A stretch of 64,000 bases of DNA from Limonium bicolor (GCA_023374045.1 CM041783.1:96011298-96075297), one strand, 5' to 3'. Shown: positions 46,556-59,386, counted from the stretch's first letter. Notes: generated by a model not told the origin, from the letters alone. A program made the numbers and translations.

Positions 46556-49500
46556 GAAGTATCGCTCTGTTGACTGGAAATACCGAGCTTAGGAAGTACT
46601 GAGTTAGGATTTTAGTACTTGGGGTTAAGGGTTGAGTGATAACATGAGAGATACGCTAGTTAGGAATTACCAGCGAGTACTGGAAACCTACAATATCCTT
46701 CCCGCCCTCCACAATCCCTATTTTATAACTTGGGAAAGAACACCAGAGAGATGAAAGTCCTCTCTTACTCAGGAATACCCGATCTGGCTGTTATTAAGTA
46801 CCACTGTAAGTACGGAGAACCTGTCATACGGGAGATTCCGAAAACTAGGAATCCCAGGGACGGTTTCCATCTGAACAATGTTAGCCGCATTTAATAGCGA
46901 TGAATGAAGGATCCTATGCATAGGAGAATGGAATTTCTGGCAACCTGGGTCGACATGCCGAGCAGTCGAGAACAACCAGCTTGCAACACACCAACCGTGC
47001 AACAGGCAAGAAGTGAAGTAACGGAACCCGAGACGCGTGTCTGCGGGACCACGATTATTAAATAATGTCGCCAACGGTATACCAACCGACTAAGGAACTG
47101 CAACATAGTACCCAAACAAGAGACAAGTCTGAGTAACCATGACAAATGCGTGGAACAGGCTACGAAGAAGATACAATACTAAGTAAAAAGGGGACTTCAA
47201 GAATGGGGAACACCCTAGTTACTGATTATCATGTGAAGACAATGAGAAGTTGTGCAGAATATTAGTTACCAATTAGAGTATCCAAGTAAGGGCCTATAAG
47301 GCCACTGATGACAGTGTGGGTAAAAGCAATACCGCAACCTGTAAGTGTTCAGCCGATAAGCCAGTTAACATGGCGCACTTGCCATGACAAGTGCTGCTAT
47401 AACAGGGCTGTTCGGGGAAAATTTTTAACAACTACAAAGTACTTAGCAAGTACCACGAAGTTAAGTGAGATCATCATAACTGTGGAAGGGCTTAACAGCC
47501 TAACCTCTGTGATTGGAAATACACCAGTCAGCAAGAAGCTAGACTCGGTTAAGGCAAGAAGACATTGTAATACCATGAGAATTTTTCTTTCAAACTCGGA
47601 TTTTCAAACTCTTTTTCATAACAAAATTTTCTTTCAAACCAATACTTATTTCTAACCTTCTTTAAAACCAAACCAGAGAACCTACACCGGCCTCAGCGCC
47701 ACATAGTAGGTAAGTTACACCCAGTTCACTTTTGAACAACCGAACAGAAGTCGGATAACCCGAGGGTATTAACCCGAAGGAGAAAACCTATGTTAAATAC
47801 AATGAGAAAGTAGGACATGCCTAAGAGCACAGTAGTTGGAATTCCCTCAATTAAGTTCGGGAAGCACGAAATGCATATTATCATAGGATAATATAAGGGA
47901 GTTGACAACAGAATACTTCACCTAGGCGTGTGACAGACACTACGAGTTTACAAAAATGAAATGTGGGACGACCGCACTCCGATAGGAGCTTGTGGGTCTG
48001 ACAGACCTACTTATGGGTTAGTCGGGTAAGTAGCAATGTATCAGTAGGGTACCCCACATATGTATACAAGTAGAGTCAGAAACACGGGAAGTAGTCGACT
48101 CCATACTACGGTCAGCAGTAAAGTCGAACAAGAACAACGGATTACCACGAATGATTGAAGTAAAAGAGTTCAGTTAGTTAACGAGACTAAGGAATTAGTG
48201 GATTTGTTCAAGGAAATGTTTAAGAGTCAGGAAGTGCAAAGTGCACTGACTGTTATGTAAAGACATCATATATGTCTTAAGAATCCTCAGGGATAAACAT
48301 GATAGCTGGAACGGTGACCCAGTATGTACATGGCAAGGCAGATGCCTGATATGGACATGTTAATGTGCAACGAACGGGATGAAACTCCCGGAATGATCAC
48401 CTAGACTACCAGGGAATATCGATCTTCACAGAAGAGGATAGTAAACCCAGCTAAGAACGTAAAACGACATAGTTAACTAAACATACAAATAAGTGCAAGC
48501 CAGGTGTGATGGCATAACTTAGTAACACCCAGGAGCAATCCTTGAGGGGTGATTGGATCAACAATTGTTGAACGAAATAATGTGATAGAAACACAAGGGT
48601 TGAAACTTACACTCAGTAAAACATAAGTCGTCAGGAGGCAGACTGACATTCCTAAGGGGCATCCCATGAAAGGAAGCGTGATGCAACGACCTTGTCATGG
48701 AGCCCAATATAACCTCCAAACCATGTGATGGCATATGAAGGAGTAAATGTGTGTGAACATCCTACAATGAGCAGAGCTCGAGGCAGTAAGGCTTATAAGC
48801 CACAAACAAAATGTGTTATGTAAATTTGATCAATTGCAGGAGTTTATGTTATACAAGTAAATAGAGCGGAGAACGAACCACTGCTTTAAGAGTGGGCATA
48901 CCTCTCGATATTGTGAGACCGCGGGAGCGGTAGTTATGTGAACAAAGTTCAAGAAATATGTTAAGGATTGAATGAGTTGAAGAAGAATAATACCAAAAGA
49001 AGTGTTTGTAACAGTTGTGGAGACCGGGGGAGTAATAAGTCTAATAGCAACCACCATAGGCGTGTGATGCTAAATTAAGAATGAACAACGCCCAAGGAGA
49101 ATAAAGACTCGAGGAATATTGTATTCAGTAATCATTCAAATGAATGACGAACCATGATACGAATAATGAAAGTACATGTGCGGAAGCTAATATGACAGTG
49201 GATGCCATGTAAGTTAGTGTTATACAATGAGTAAGAGCACGGTGTGCAGTAAGCGATCGTTGTATAAGTATTGTTAAATGATAATATGGCAAATAAGTAG
49301 AGTTATGAGTTATACTCAGTGGAGATACAATGGTAAGTGATAGCAAATAAACTAGGCAGTAAGCTAGTAGCCAGTATTATGAGATAAGGATCTTAGTGAA
49401 ACACAGTGTGAATTCCATTGCAATCGCATAAGAGATTTACTGCCAAGGGTTTACGCCTCTGCACTTTGTATGACTGAGTGTTTTGGTATTGCACTTGCGC

Positions 49501-50296
49501 AGTAATGATCAAGTGAGATAGTTAGGAATTTGGAAAATGTTAATTGTGGTCGAAGAAGAAAGAGACCTATAACGCAATAAGACCGAGGCATAGGAAATGC
49601 AAGGTCGTACCAACGAAAGAGTACTTGTACGAAACCAAATGTAAAGGCATGATTAGGAATAAGTGACTACGGTAACACAGAATACCAGATACCAATATGG
49701 GATATACCTAAAGTGTGGGAAATAATCGAGAGAGCACTACACATTAGGTAGTAGCTCAATCTCAACCGACAGTAAGTCAGAAGAAATCAAGTCAATCATT
49801 GTGAAATACATAGTAGTATACGCTGGAAATTATCATGGAAGTGGATAGAAAGTTTGTAACCCACCGAATTCGCTCACGGTAAGAGATACCATGCGTCGGT
49901 TGAGAAACCGTAATTCACAAGATAAAGATGGTAAATCGGAGATGTACAATACATTAAGAATAACGAATGAGGCAAACTAAGCTCTAAAGTTATCAGAGTT
50001 GCGCAACAGAGGCCAGTGAACTCATGCTTCAACAGCAGAGGCCAGTGAACTCATGCTTCAAATGTTAATGTGCGTAGTGAATATGAGTAAATGGCTAATT
50101 ATTAACACCTAGAAGCCTCACAGGCTAGAGTCGAAACCGATTATGAGTTAAACAAACTCCAATGAGAATTCTAGGTTTAGGGACTAAACCCCCAATATGG
50201 TTAAGACCCTCTAACCAGAACGCATTGTATAACAGACCGCGTGGAAGTTAAAACACTTCACGGCGGCTGAACATTTTAAACCAATGTTCAGTGATA

Positions 50297-50332
50297 GATT
50301 ACGTGGGCGTAATCCCTTTTAAGGGGGGTAGA
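50297..50332 (+). promoter_or_regulatory. Internal polypurine tract with hairpin, element 4
   Basis: The stem GATTACG/CGTAATC (50297-50314) is followed by CTTTTAAGGGGGGTAGA, the same module as in elements 1 and 2. Confidence 0.65.
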
Positions 50333-51415
50333 GCCTAAAACCACTTAGTGTGTTTTAACGTACAAGTGTACGTGAACTATGGTTGCATAGCATAAAATAA
50401 TTTGTTTTGATGATTGGTGCGTGCGTTACATAAACATTCGCATTCGTTAATGGTTTAATTGTGGTAATTTTGCACAGAAGATGCAAAATACCATTGTGAT
50501 AAGTGTGTCTACTTTGTTAACTGTTGTGTGTTAGTACAAGTGTTAGGGAGTAAAGAAACTCCCGGGGGAACAAAAACGCTGACAGTATATAAATGTAAAC
50601 CGTGTATTGTATTTTGACAATATATATAAATATACAGTATTGTGATATATGAAGAGGTAAGAAACCGACACAGAACCTAGTGAGAAATAATTTCCTAGGT
50701 AATTTGATTAAAAGTGAATGGAGATAACTGATAGACGGAGTTCTATCCCTTGGAGATGTAGTGATTATGACTAGAATGACTAAAAAGATAGAAAATTGGA
50801 AATGAGTGTGCTATCTGATGCTTGAAAATGAAGTGGGAGGTGGAACTTGATTTGCATGCGATCAAGGGAAGCCGAACACAAATTGGGGTGGAAGGATAGT
50901 TCAACACTGATGCTGATCACATCAGGGTTGGATGACTCTCGAAGCTCCCTATAAGTGGTCACAAATAACCACGCTAAGAAAAGATGCAATGAGCATAAAG
51001 TTGGACTTGGAGTTGTATTAAGTTTTCAAAAGGATTTTCAATTGGTATTTTCAAAACTTTCGATTGATACTTTAAATAAAGAAGCTTCTTCTACTTAACC
51101 TCACAAAGAATATTTTTGTAGTACTTGCTCACGAGCTGAGGATGTATGAGCCTTTGTCTTCGGACCGGTGATATGAGAAGTATATATGTTAGAAATTAAG
51201 TGATTGTTTTGATCTCCCAAAGGAATCCGCGGGATCACAGTGTATATAAAAGGTATTTCTGGTTGCTATACATGCTAAGACATGTTGTGTGGTATGTGTA
51301 ACAAATATTATCCCGACCAATGAGTCTAAATGTTGTTATGTTACCCAGACCTGAGAGTCTGAGGGTTGATATGTGGATACAAACATGGTTATGTTACCCG
51401 GACCTTTGAGTCCGA

Positions 51416-53684
51416 TGTAACACCCCCAACACTGGCCTAGGAGTTAGGAATGTTACACGCCACGTATTATTACATAATAACGCAAGGCTCTAATTATCGA
51501 ACGCAAACAACAAAATAAAGGCCCAAAACAGAATACTTATATAAAAGTGTAGTCAATGTGATGTTGAAACATCCCAAAAGTTAATACAAAACCCACAAGC
51601 GAATAACAAAAGCGGAAGCTAACTTCAGAGGCCCAAAGACTACAAGTCAAATATAAATATCCTAAAGAACTGAATAAATCAATAGCTAAACTCCAGGAGC
51701 TGAACAAAGTGATTCTCGCCGATCAATATGCAAGGTTAGAGTAAGTTGGGGAATGAGCACACAACTATGCCCTGTAGATGACTAACTTCATCAACCAGCA
51801 TGCTTAAAACAATTTATAGAATATTATCAAATCAGAATAGGACAGAAGGAATCTATAATCCATGTCATAAATCAGAAGCGAAAGTCCAACCATAAAAGGG
51901 ACTAAACAGAGTTAGAAACAGACAGATTCAAAAAACAGAAAGGGACACTAGTTGATCACAGCATTCAGACGGAACGAGTGACAACTCATGAACAAAACGA
52001 GGAAACCTCACTCGTAAACAGAACAGGTGGAACACCTGTGAACAGAACGGGGAAGACACCCGTGAAACAAAAGGATATCCTACATAGCGCGCTATGAGAC
52101 AGCTAAACCAACCATCCAAAGGTTCAGATACAGAGATAACTAGGTCCCAAAATGGAAGCTTAAATGTATATAAGCACATGTGCACCAAACGCACCAGAAA
52201 GCATATAGAAAGCTGAGTAATCAGAAGGGGAATCCAACCCCGCAAACAGAAGTCACGGAATTCGGAAGCTTGTTGAAGACTTTCAAATCATAGAACACAT
52301 AACCATGTGCTAAAACATATGTAAACAGATAGTACTTGAAAAGAGGAATCCAATGCCGCAAACGACACCCAAAACGGAGCCTAAGCGAGCAAGTTAAGGC
52401 GAAAACAGTGTGTTGTCCGAACTTGTGTCCGAACGTCGAAGTCCGGACGCAAGTCGAATGAAAACAGGTCGAAAATTTCACAGTGTCCGAACTTCAACGT
52501 CCGGACTGAAGTTCGGACAATTTCTCAAAAAAAAAACCCGTGGTGAAGTCCGGACTTTAAAGTTCGAGTTATTTCAGAAAATAGAGGGTGTCCGAACTTC
52601 AAAGTTCGGACTGAAGTTCGGACATCTGCAGAACTCGAAAATAAAAAACACAGCAGAGGCCTGTCCGAACTTCAAAGCTCAGACTAAAGTTCGGACAGCC
52701 CGAAAAATGCAATCTCCTAAACTTAACAGAAACGAACAGAAACACCAATACAAATCCAAATCGACACACACTTTCAGAAAACAACCTTGGGGGTTTAATC
52801 CATTGAAAAGGCATTAAATCAGACATAAATCAAACACAACACGAAGTCAATTCATCAAGTTAATTTGTAGAAACCAAACTCCCCAAGGCCGAACACACAA
52901 GCCGAATCCGAGAGCCACCTACCTCATATACAACAAACAAATCCTTCAAATCCGAATAGCACAATCAACCAACGAACAGCAGCAGCGCAGACCCAAACGC
53001 AATCCAATTTGTACCTTTGATCAGCCACTGAATTTCCATAACAACACAGAGAAAGAATCCCATAATCAGACACTGATGGAACCACCAAAGCTGAACCTGA
53101 AACGGAGAACGAAATTGAACTCTCACCTGAATCCGACAGCGAGATTGTAGAGTACGCCAGCCGTAGGTGAATTCGACAGAGGAAGAGAAGATTACTGATC
53201 CACAATCTGAATGTAGAAACACAATTAGGGATTGGTGGATATACAAAATACGGAATCGAAGAGAGACAACCGTTACGAATTACCTTGACTGATCACAACG
53301 TCGTAGAGGGAGAGCAATCCACACGCGGACCTCGATATGTACAGCAGCAACAGCTAGGGTTCGACAGATCGATCAATTAAGAAGAGAGAGTTGAGAGAGA
53401 GAGAGAGGGAAGAAGGAAGGCTCAATGTCTCTGAGGAAATGATCGGGAATAAGGGTTGAGAATAGAACGTGATTAGGAAGTGGATGAAATACCAATTAGA
53501 ATTGTATTTAGAGAATTATAAATATCACTCAATATTAATAATAATCCTTACCAAAAATCTGAAACGAAAAGGACCACCTCGCCCTTGTCTTTAATCAAAA
53601 GGACTTCCACATCCTGAATCATAATGCACCAACTTAAAATAAGTTGTGACGGAATAAGTTATAACGAAATCTTGGGTTATAACA
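51416..53684 (-). repeat. 3' LTR of element 5
   Basis: It starts TGTAACACCCCC and ends TTGGGTTATAACA on the plus strand. Outside the hairpin array it does not resemble the LTRs of the other elements. A GA-rich run lies at about 53383-53412. Confidence 0.88.
52415..52695 (-). repeat. Hairpin array in element 5 LTR
   Basis: About four units with GTCCGAACTT...AAGTTCGGAC arms occur about 1 kb from the LTR 3' end, the same stem class as element 2. Confidence 0.82.
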
Positions 53685-53720
53685 TCACCTCCCCCTTAAA
53701 AGAATTTCATCCTCGAAATT
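53685..53720 (-). promoter_or_regulatory. 3' polypurine tract, element 5
   Basis: CTTTTAAGGGGGAGGTGA (minus strand) abuts the LTR. Next to it is a short stem with arms close to AATTTC and GAAATT. Confidence 0.8.
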
Positions 53721-53729
53721 AACACGTAC

Positions 53730-54773
53730 CTACTGCTCGAAATGGGCGGGAAACTTGGATCGCACTTCACTCTCCAACTCCCAAGTCGCTTCCTGCTCTG
53801 ACTGACCCGACCACTGGATCTTGACCAAAGGCATGGTCTTACTCCGGAGCTTACGAACAGCTCGAGCCAAAATCTTTAGAGGCACTGCTTCATAAGTGAA
53901 GTCCTCTCTAAGCTGAAGCGGACCGAACTCTATCACATGAGATGGGTCCGGAATATACTTCCTCAGCATAGACACGTGCAAGACACTGTGAACTCTAGCC
54001 AACGATGGTGGCAATGCTAAACGATAGGCAACCGGTCCGATCCTCTCTAAGATCTCAAAAGGACCCACAAAACGAGGGCTAAGCTTGCCTCTCTTCCCAA
54101 ACATCACAACACCTCGGACTGAGGAGACCTTCAAACAAACGTGATCGCCCACCTCAAACTCTAAAGGTCGTATCTTCTGATTGACATAGCTCTTCTGACG
54201 ACTCTGAGCCACAAGCAAGCGCTCCCTGATAGTCTGTATCTTCCCCACAGCATCCTGGACCAGGTCTGGTCCAACCATGGCCCTCTCCTTCAGATCATCC
54301 CAACAGATGGGTGATCTGCATCTCCTACCATACAAGGCCTCGAACGGGGCCATCCCGATGCTAGTCTGGAAGCTATTATTATAGACGAACTCTATCAAGG
54401 CAACGTGCTGGTCCCAGCTGCCTCCAAAGTCAAGCACACATGCTCTGAGCATATCCTCAAGGACCTGATTCGTCCTCTCTGTCTGCCCATCTAACTGAGG
54501 ATGATACGCTGAACTGAAAGACAACTTCGTCCCCAAAGCCTGATGCAAACTCTGCCAGAATCTGGACACGAACCTCGGGTCTCTATCAGACACAATAGTA
54601 GCAGGAACTCCATGAAGGCGTATGATCTCGTCTATATATAACTGAGCCAGGCTATGCAAATTGTAGGTCTTCCTGACTGGCAAGAAATGGGCACTCTTCG
54701 TGAGTCTATCCACAGTAACCCATACGACGTCGAAACCTGTCAGAGTTTTAGGCAGACCCATGACAAAATCCAT
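53730..54773 (-). CDS. Integrase core and chromodomain, element 5
   Basis: Inserts element cDNA into the genome. The 347-residue ORF is intact through the catalytic core: D22 in VTVDRLTKSAHFLPV, D63 in IVSDRDPRF and E99 in HPQLDGQTERTNQ, with the 35-residue gap expected for DD35E. It continues with FEALYGRRCRSPICW, VGDHVCLKVS and the GPY/F-type region (FVGPFEILERIGPVAYRLAL, about 240-260). The C-terminal segment VKIQWSGQSEQEATWELESE is the readable part of a chromodomain, a module that steers integration to marked chromatin. The ORF's ATG is internal to the polyprotein; a stop or frameshift separates it from the zinc-binding part upstream. Confidence 0.95.
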   Translation of the reverse strand: MDFVMGLPKTLTGFDVVWVTVDRLTKSAHFLPVRKTYNLHSLAQLYIDEIIRLHGVPATIVSDRDPRFVSRFWQSLHQALGTKLSFSSAYHPQLDGQTERTNQVLEDMLRACVLDFGGSWDQHVALIEFVYNNSFQTSIGMAPFEALYGRRCRSPICWDDLKERAMVGPDLVQDAVGKIQTIRERLLVAQSRQKSYVNQKIRPLEFEVGDHVCLKVSSVRGVVMFGKRGKLSPRFVGPFEILERIGPVAYRLALPPSLARVHSVLHVSMLRKYIPDPSHVIEFGPLQLREDFTYEAVPLKILARAVRKLRSKTMPLVKIQWSGQSEQEATWELESEVRSKFPAHFEQ

Positions 54774-54882
54774 GCTGACACTCTCTCATTTCCACTCTGA
54801 AACTGGAAGAGACTGAAGCAGACCTGCTGGTCTCTGATGCTCCGCCTGGACCTGCTGGCAGGTCTGGCATCTGGACACAAAA

Positions 54883-55325
54883 TCAGATATATCTCTCTTC
54901 ATATTGCTCCCACCAAAAGGTCTCTCGAAGGTCTCGGTACATCTTCACACCTCCTGGGTGTACCAAGTACGGAGCTTCATGAGCCTCCTGCATGATCACT
55001 CGCCTCAAGGCATCATCAGCAGGCACACAGACATGGTCATTGAATCTCAGACAGCCATCCTCTGAAATTCTGAACTCAGACTCCTGACCAGAAGTAATAC
55101 TCTCTCTGATCTTACCCAAACTGGCGTCGAGCTCCTGACTGCCAACATCCCAGACCTCTCTGGACGGACGACCCAGATACCCATACGCTGCAACTCGAGA
55201 GCAGACATCTGCACACCAGACAAGGCACAAACAGCTCCAAATGGACCCATCCTACTGAGCGCATCAGCAACTACATTCGCTCTACCAGGATGGTAGAGGA
55301 TCTCCAAATCGTAATCGTGCAGCAA
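54883..55325 (-). pseudogene. RNase H end, linker and integrase zinc-binding region, element 5
   Basis: Two overlapping frames carry it. In 55047-55325 it reads [25 protein letters not shown], the end of the RNase H and linker. After a frame change, 54883-55230 reads CLRFNDHVCVPADDALRRVI and [20 protein letters not shown], the H..H half of the H2C2 zinc finger. The C..C half follows beyond a stop at about 54880. A few small indels or errors are enough to explain the breaks. Confidence 0.8.
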
Positions 55326-55351
55326 CTCTAGCCACCTCCTCTACCTCAAGT

Positions 55352-56170
55352 TCAACTCCTTCTGAGTGAACAAGTACTTGAGGTCTTGTGGTCCATATAT
55401 ACCTTGCACGATGCCCCATAAAGGTAGTGCCTCCATATCTTCAGGGCAAATACAACAGCAGCTAACTCCAGATCATGGGTCGGGTAATTCTTCTCATATG
55501 GCTTCAACCGACGAGAGCCATATGCAACCACCTTCCCATGCTCCATTAGAACGCACCCAAGTCCCTTATGGGACAGATAACAGAAAACCTCCAGTCCGTC
55601 AGTACCCTCTGGAAGGGTCAGAATCGGTGCAGTAGTCAACCTCTTCTTCAGCTCCTGAAAACACTGCTCACAGGCCTCACTCCACTCAAACTTCACATCC
55701 TTCTGTAGCAGATGAGTCAAAGGGATCACTAGCTTGGAGAAGCCCTCCACAAACTTACGATAATAGCCCGCTAATCCAAGGAAGCTACGAATATCTCCAA
55801 CATTAGTGGGCATGGCCCACTCTATAATGGCTCTAATCTTCTCCGGGTCCATGGAGATACCATCCTTGGAGACAACATGTCCCAAGAACACCACTTGATC
55901 CAACCAGAACTCACACTTCTTCAGCTTCGCGTACAATTCCTTCTCCCTCAGAGTCTGGAGAACAGTCCTCAGATGCTCCTCGTGCTCCTCAGCACTCTTG
56001 GAATACACCAAGATGTCATCAATAAACACCACCACGAACTGGTCTAGAAATGGCTTGAACACCCGGTTCATCATATCCATAAATACAGAAGGCGGATTCG
56101 TCAGACCGAATGGCATCACTAGGAACTCGTAGTGTCCATAACGAGTCATGAAAGCGAACTTAGGCATCAT
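55352..56170 (-). CDS. Reverse transcriptase and RNase H, element 5
   Basis: The 272-residue ORF covers [20 protein letters not shown], the catalytic [24 protein letters not shown], the thumb [20 protein letters not shown], the connection [18 protein letters not shown] and the RNase H start ([34 protein letters not shown]). It ends in a frameshift after MDHKT, where the next RNase H Asp region should follow. Upstream, the finger domain is in another frame. Confidence 0.93.
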   Translation of the reverse strand: MMPKFAFMTRYGHYEFLVMPFGLTNPPSVFMDMMNRVFKPFLDQFVVVFIDDILVYSKSAEEHEEHLRTVLQTLREKELYAKLKKCEFWLDQVVFLGHVVSKDGISMDPEKIRAIIEWAMPTNVGDIRSFLGLAGYYRKFVEGFSKLVIPLTHLLQKDVKFEWSEACEQCFQELKKRLTTAPILTLPEGTDGLEVFCYLSHKGLGCVLMEHGKVVAYGSRRLKPYEKNYPTHDLELAAVVFALKIWRHYLYGASCKVYMDHKTSSTCSLRRS

Positions 56171-56579
56171 CTGCCTTAATCCTCAGCTGATGGTAACCAG
56201 ACCTCAGATCGATCTTAGAAAACACCTTAGCTCCAGCTAGCTGATCGAACAAGTCATCAATGCGCGGGAGAGGATACCTATTCTTAACGGTAACCTTACT
56301 GAGCTCCCTATAGTCAATGCACAAGCGCATGCTACTATCCTTCTTCTTAACAAATAAAACGGGCGCTCCCCAAGGTGACACACTAGGGCGAATAACGCCC
56401 TTGTCCAACAGCTCCTGCAACTGGATCTTCAGCTCCTTAAGCTCAGCAGGCACCATCCGGTATGGGGCCTTAGAAATCGGCTGAGTCTCAGGTGCGAGTT
56501 CGATCGAGAACTCCAACTTTCTGATAGGGGGAAGCCCAGGCACGTCATCTTGGAACACGTCGGGGTAGTCTCTGACCAC
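56160..56579 (-). CDS. N-terminal reverse transcriptase, element 5
   Basis: It reads [18 protein letters not shown] (the protease-RT linker hallmark), [54 protein letters not shown] and [14 protein letters not shown]. The same frame is open upstream to 56634 ([16 protein letters not shown]) and is cut there by element 6. Continuation into the palm needs a one-base frame change near 56165. Confidence 0.93.
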   Translation of the reverse strand: MVRDYPDVFQDDVPGLPPIRKLEFSIELAPETQPISKAPYRMVPAELKELKIQLQELLDKGVIRPSVSPWGAPVLFVKKKDSSMRLCIDYRELSKVTVKNRYPLPRIDDLFDQLAGAKVFSKIDLRSGYHQLRIKADDA

Positions 56580-59058
56580 TGGTATGTCCTCCAGCTTCGC
56601 ATCCTTGCGAACCTCAGGGATGTAGCATAGATATTGAAATACCCCAAACCTTGGTATGTTGTGTAAATGTTAAACTATGGTATTTAAAGGCTAAAAAGTG
56701 CCTTAGAAACATAAATGAAACATTTAAACCATGGTAAAACACAATAAAACACTAAGACACGGTTTGAGCAAAAACATGCTCTAGCTTGGAGTGAACTTGG
56801 TTAGGACCCAAAGAGCCTACCAAGACTTGATAATGTTTTAATTATGATCTTATAGGGCTAATTAAGTCCTTAGGAAACTTTGGTAGACAATGAAACCAAA
56901 CAAAACACAAATAAATACCTTAAGGTCAATATGGGCTAAAAGGTGCTCTAAGCTTGGGATAAATGTGTATAAGGCCTAATGGTCATACCTATGCCTTAAT
57001 TATATGTTAATGAACATATTAAATCAATTACCAAAGAAAACCAAGCTTGAAACAATTAAACGCAAAATGTGCTTTAAGGAGTCTTAAAGCACGTTTTTTG
57101 AAAATTGTCTTGTAAATGAGTTTTGAATGGCTAAATGTCCATCATTACTCTTTAATTAACATGTGTACTATATAGTATCACATTTGGGTGGCTATATCAA
57201 TGGGAAATCAAAAATTTCACTTCTATGTGCCTTGTTTTTGGTGAATAGTGATTTTTATACTAGTTTGTAACATATAGTGTTATAAGTGAGACAATTGACT
57301 AATAAAGTCTAAAGTACCCCTAGGTACTATTTGGGGCCGGTTTTTAAGGTGTTGTGACTCACCACCCTTGTTAGTTTACTAAGAAAAGAAAGAATGACTA
57401 ATTAGTATACTATTTGCTTTATAAGGATAATATCTTAACAAAAGCAAACTTATCTCCTCATTCTCTTCTTCCTTTCATTTCCCACGGTGGCCACCTTCTT
57501 CTTCCTCTCTCCATCGGTTTCCAACAGAGCCATACCATTCTCATCCTTCCTCACTTGTAACTTATGACTCCATGCTCCGAATTTAATTCCGAGACTACCG
57601 TTCTCTTAGTTGGAGCAAGCTCTACAACCTTGTCCTTTCAAATCCTCAAAACCACCATTTTGGTGCCAAGGAGAACTTCCATGGAAGGGGCTTGAGCTAA
57701 TATTTTTATGCCTTGTTGATCACCTTTGCTTCAAGGTAAGGAAAAACCAAAGAAAACTCCATTTCCTCTCTTTTTAGTACATGGCCGAAAATTAACCTCA
57801 CCATGGTGTCTTTACCTTGCTTGTTTAGCTTCATTTAAATCTTCCAAGGGCTAGGAGGAGTCCTCTCTTGATATATATTCAAGCTCTCTTTCCATTCCAA
57901 GGTAAAACAATCATGTTAATACCTTAAGATAATATATGTAACTAGGGTTTACAATGAGATAAGCTTAAAGCTTATATACTCATTTCAATGTTGGTATATT
58001 GTTTAGTTGTTGGCAAGGAACCAAATGCCTTACCGGTTTTACAAGGAGACAAGAAAGAAATTTGTGAGGAAAAAAGTAAACAAGCTATCTCAATGTGGTT
58101 TAATGCCTTAGGAGAAATAAGCTTATAATGCTTGTTAAAACTACCTAAAGAGCAAATGGTGAATGACCTAGTAAAGTGTTCTCAAGGAGACTAGTAAAAG
58201 AACATATGTATTGGTGTATGTATTTGCAGGTCAAAGGCATTATTTATGTGGGAAATTCAGTGTTTAAGGATTATGCAATTTAAGGGCCTAAGAGCCATGT
58301 TATTTAAGGGCCTAAGTGCCAAGCAAGTTTAATTATGCACTATATTGTGATGTAGTGTAAATTTGGTGAAGTTTTGTGAGTGATAATGTTTTGATGGATC
58401 TAGGTGTTCTTGAATGTTTAGTGGTGAAAACTATGAGTTTTGGAATGATGATGTGCTAAGAGAACCCATGGCGAAATTTGTAAAATGTATAAGGAGTTCT
58501 AGGTGTTTAAATGAACTTGGGTGAACTAGGAATGGTTAGGAATGGACACATGCTTCACTAAGGAAGAACACATGCATTAAGGTGTTCTAAGGTGCTATAA
58601 GGATTTAAGTGTTATCTTGAAAGTTCTAGGAATTCCATGTGTGTTTTGGGAATGCATTAAAGTCTTGGAGGAGTTTGTTTAAGGTTTAGGTTATGTGATG
58701 TGCAAGGTGGGAATAAGGTATAGATAAGGTTTTGAGAAAGGAATTTAAGGAGTTGTGAAAGAGAAGGTTTGGCTAGTAAGAGGAGATGCTTGGGAGATGA
58801 TGTTAAGGTGTAGAGGAACACCTTGGTGTGGTCATTATTGGTGAACTACCACTTAGAAATCTTAAGGAGAAAACATCCTAAGTGCTAGGAATTTTGTAAG
58901 AAACTTGTGAATGATAAGATGGTTTTGGTGAGTGATTTAAAGAGTTTAGCACATGGCTAAAGGTGTGTTTGAAGTGCCCAAATGAGGTTAGGGGGTACTA
59001 GGTTATATGGGGTGAAGTTTGGAGTTGAATGTAAAAAGGAAAACAAAGGTCTGGGGCA

Positions 59059-59386
59059 GACCGAACTTGCGACCGGACTTGCAAGTTCGGTCGAGCCCAG
59101 TTTACCCTGCGAGAATTGGTTTCTGGAAAAGGCCGACCTTGGGGACCGGACTTGCAAGGTCGGTCGGGCTTGTATTCTGTGTACGGATTGAGTTACTGGA
59201 ACCGACCGAACATGGGACCGGACCTGGTAAGTTCGGTCGGGCTAAATTTACAAAGGGGAGAAACTCTCGGGAAAAGGCCGAACATAGGACCGGACTTATA
59301 AGTTCGGTCGGAGTGAAAATTTTGACGGAAATGTGTTCTGGAATGGACCGAACTGGACAAGTTCGGTCGGTAAGGTCGGTCGGACC
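59059..59386 (+). repeat. Hairpin array in element 6 LTR
   Basis: About five GACCGAACTT...AAGTTCGGTCGG units occur. Spacers match those in the 5' LTR of element 3. ORFs crossing it on either strand (58957-59408) only translate the repeat. Confidence 0.85.

Larger units (their letters stand above)
43566..51415 (+). mobile_element. Element 4: 5'-truncated non-coding long-LTR element
   Basis: Plus-oriented. It consists of the last 3.0 kb of a 5' LTR (ending at 46538), a primer site, and 4.9 kb of interior colinear with the reverse complement of elements 1 and 2. It is interrupted at 51416 by element 5, just short of where the 3' polypurine tract would be. No gag or pol can be read. Its LTR is more diverged from elements 1 and 2 than those are within themselves. 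Confidence 0.88.
46539..51415 (+). other. Non-coding interior of element 4
   Basis: It is 4,877 bp, colinear with elements 1 and 2, with no long sense ORF. It contains a 29-bp tandem duplication at 50007-50061 (unit starting CAGAGGCCAGTGAACTCATG). Confidence 0.85.
51416..56634 (-). mobile_element. Element 5: Ty3/gypsy chromovirus, truncated by element 6
   Basis: Minus-oriented. It has a 2.27 kb 3' LTR (51416-53684), a polypurine tract, then pol from chromodomain back to the RT N-terminus, where element 6 interrupts it. Gag, protease and the other LTR would lie beyond 64000 or be lost. The pol sequence is better preserved than that of element 3 and differs enough from it to be another family. 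The left flank is TCCGA. Confidence 0.92.

Noticed and set aside
1447..59386. The hairpin arrays as CRISPR arrays
   Set aside because: Units are inverted, not direct, repeats, spacers are repeats themselves, and this is a plant genome.
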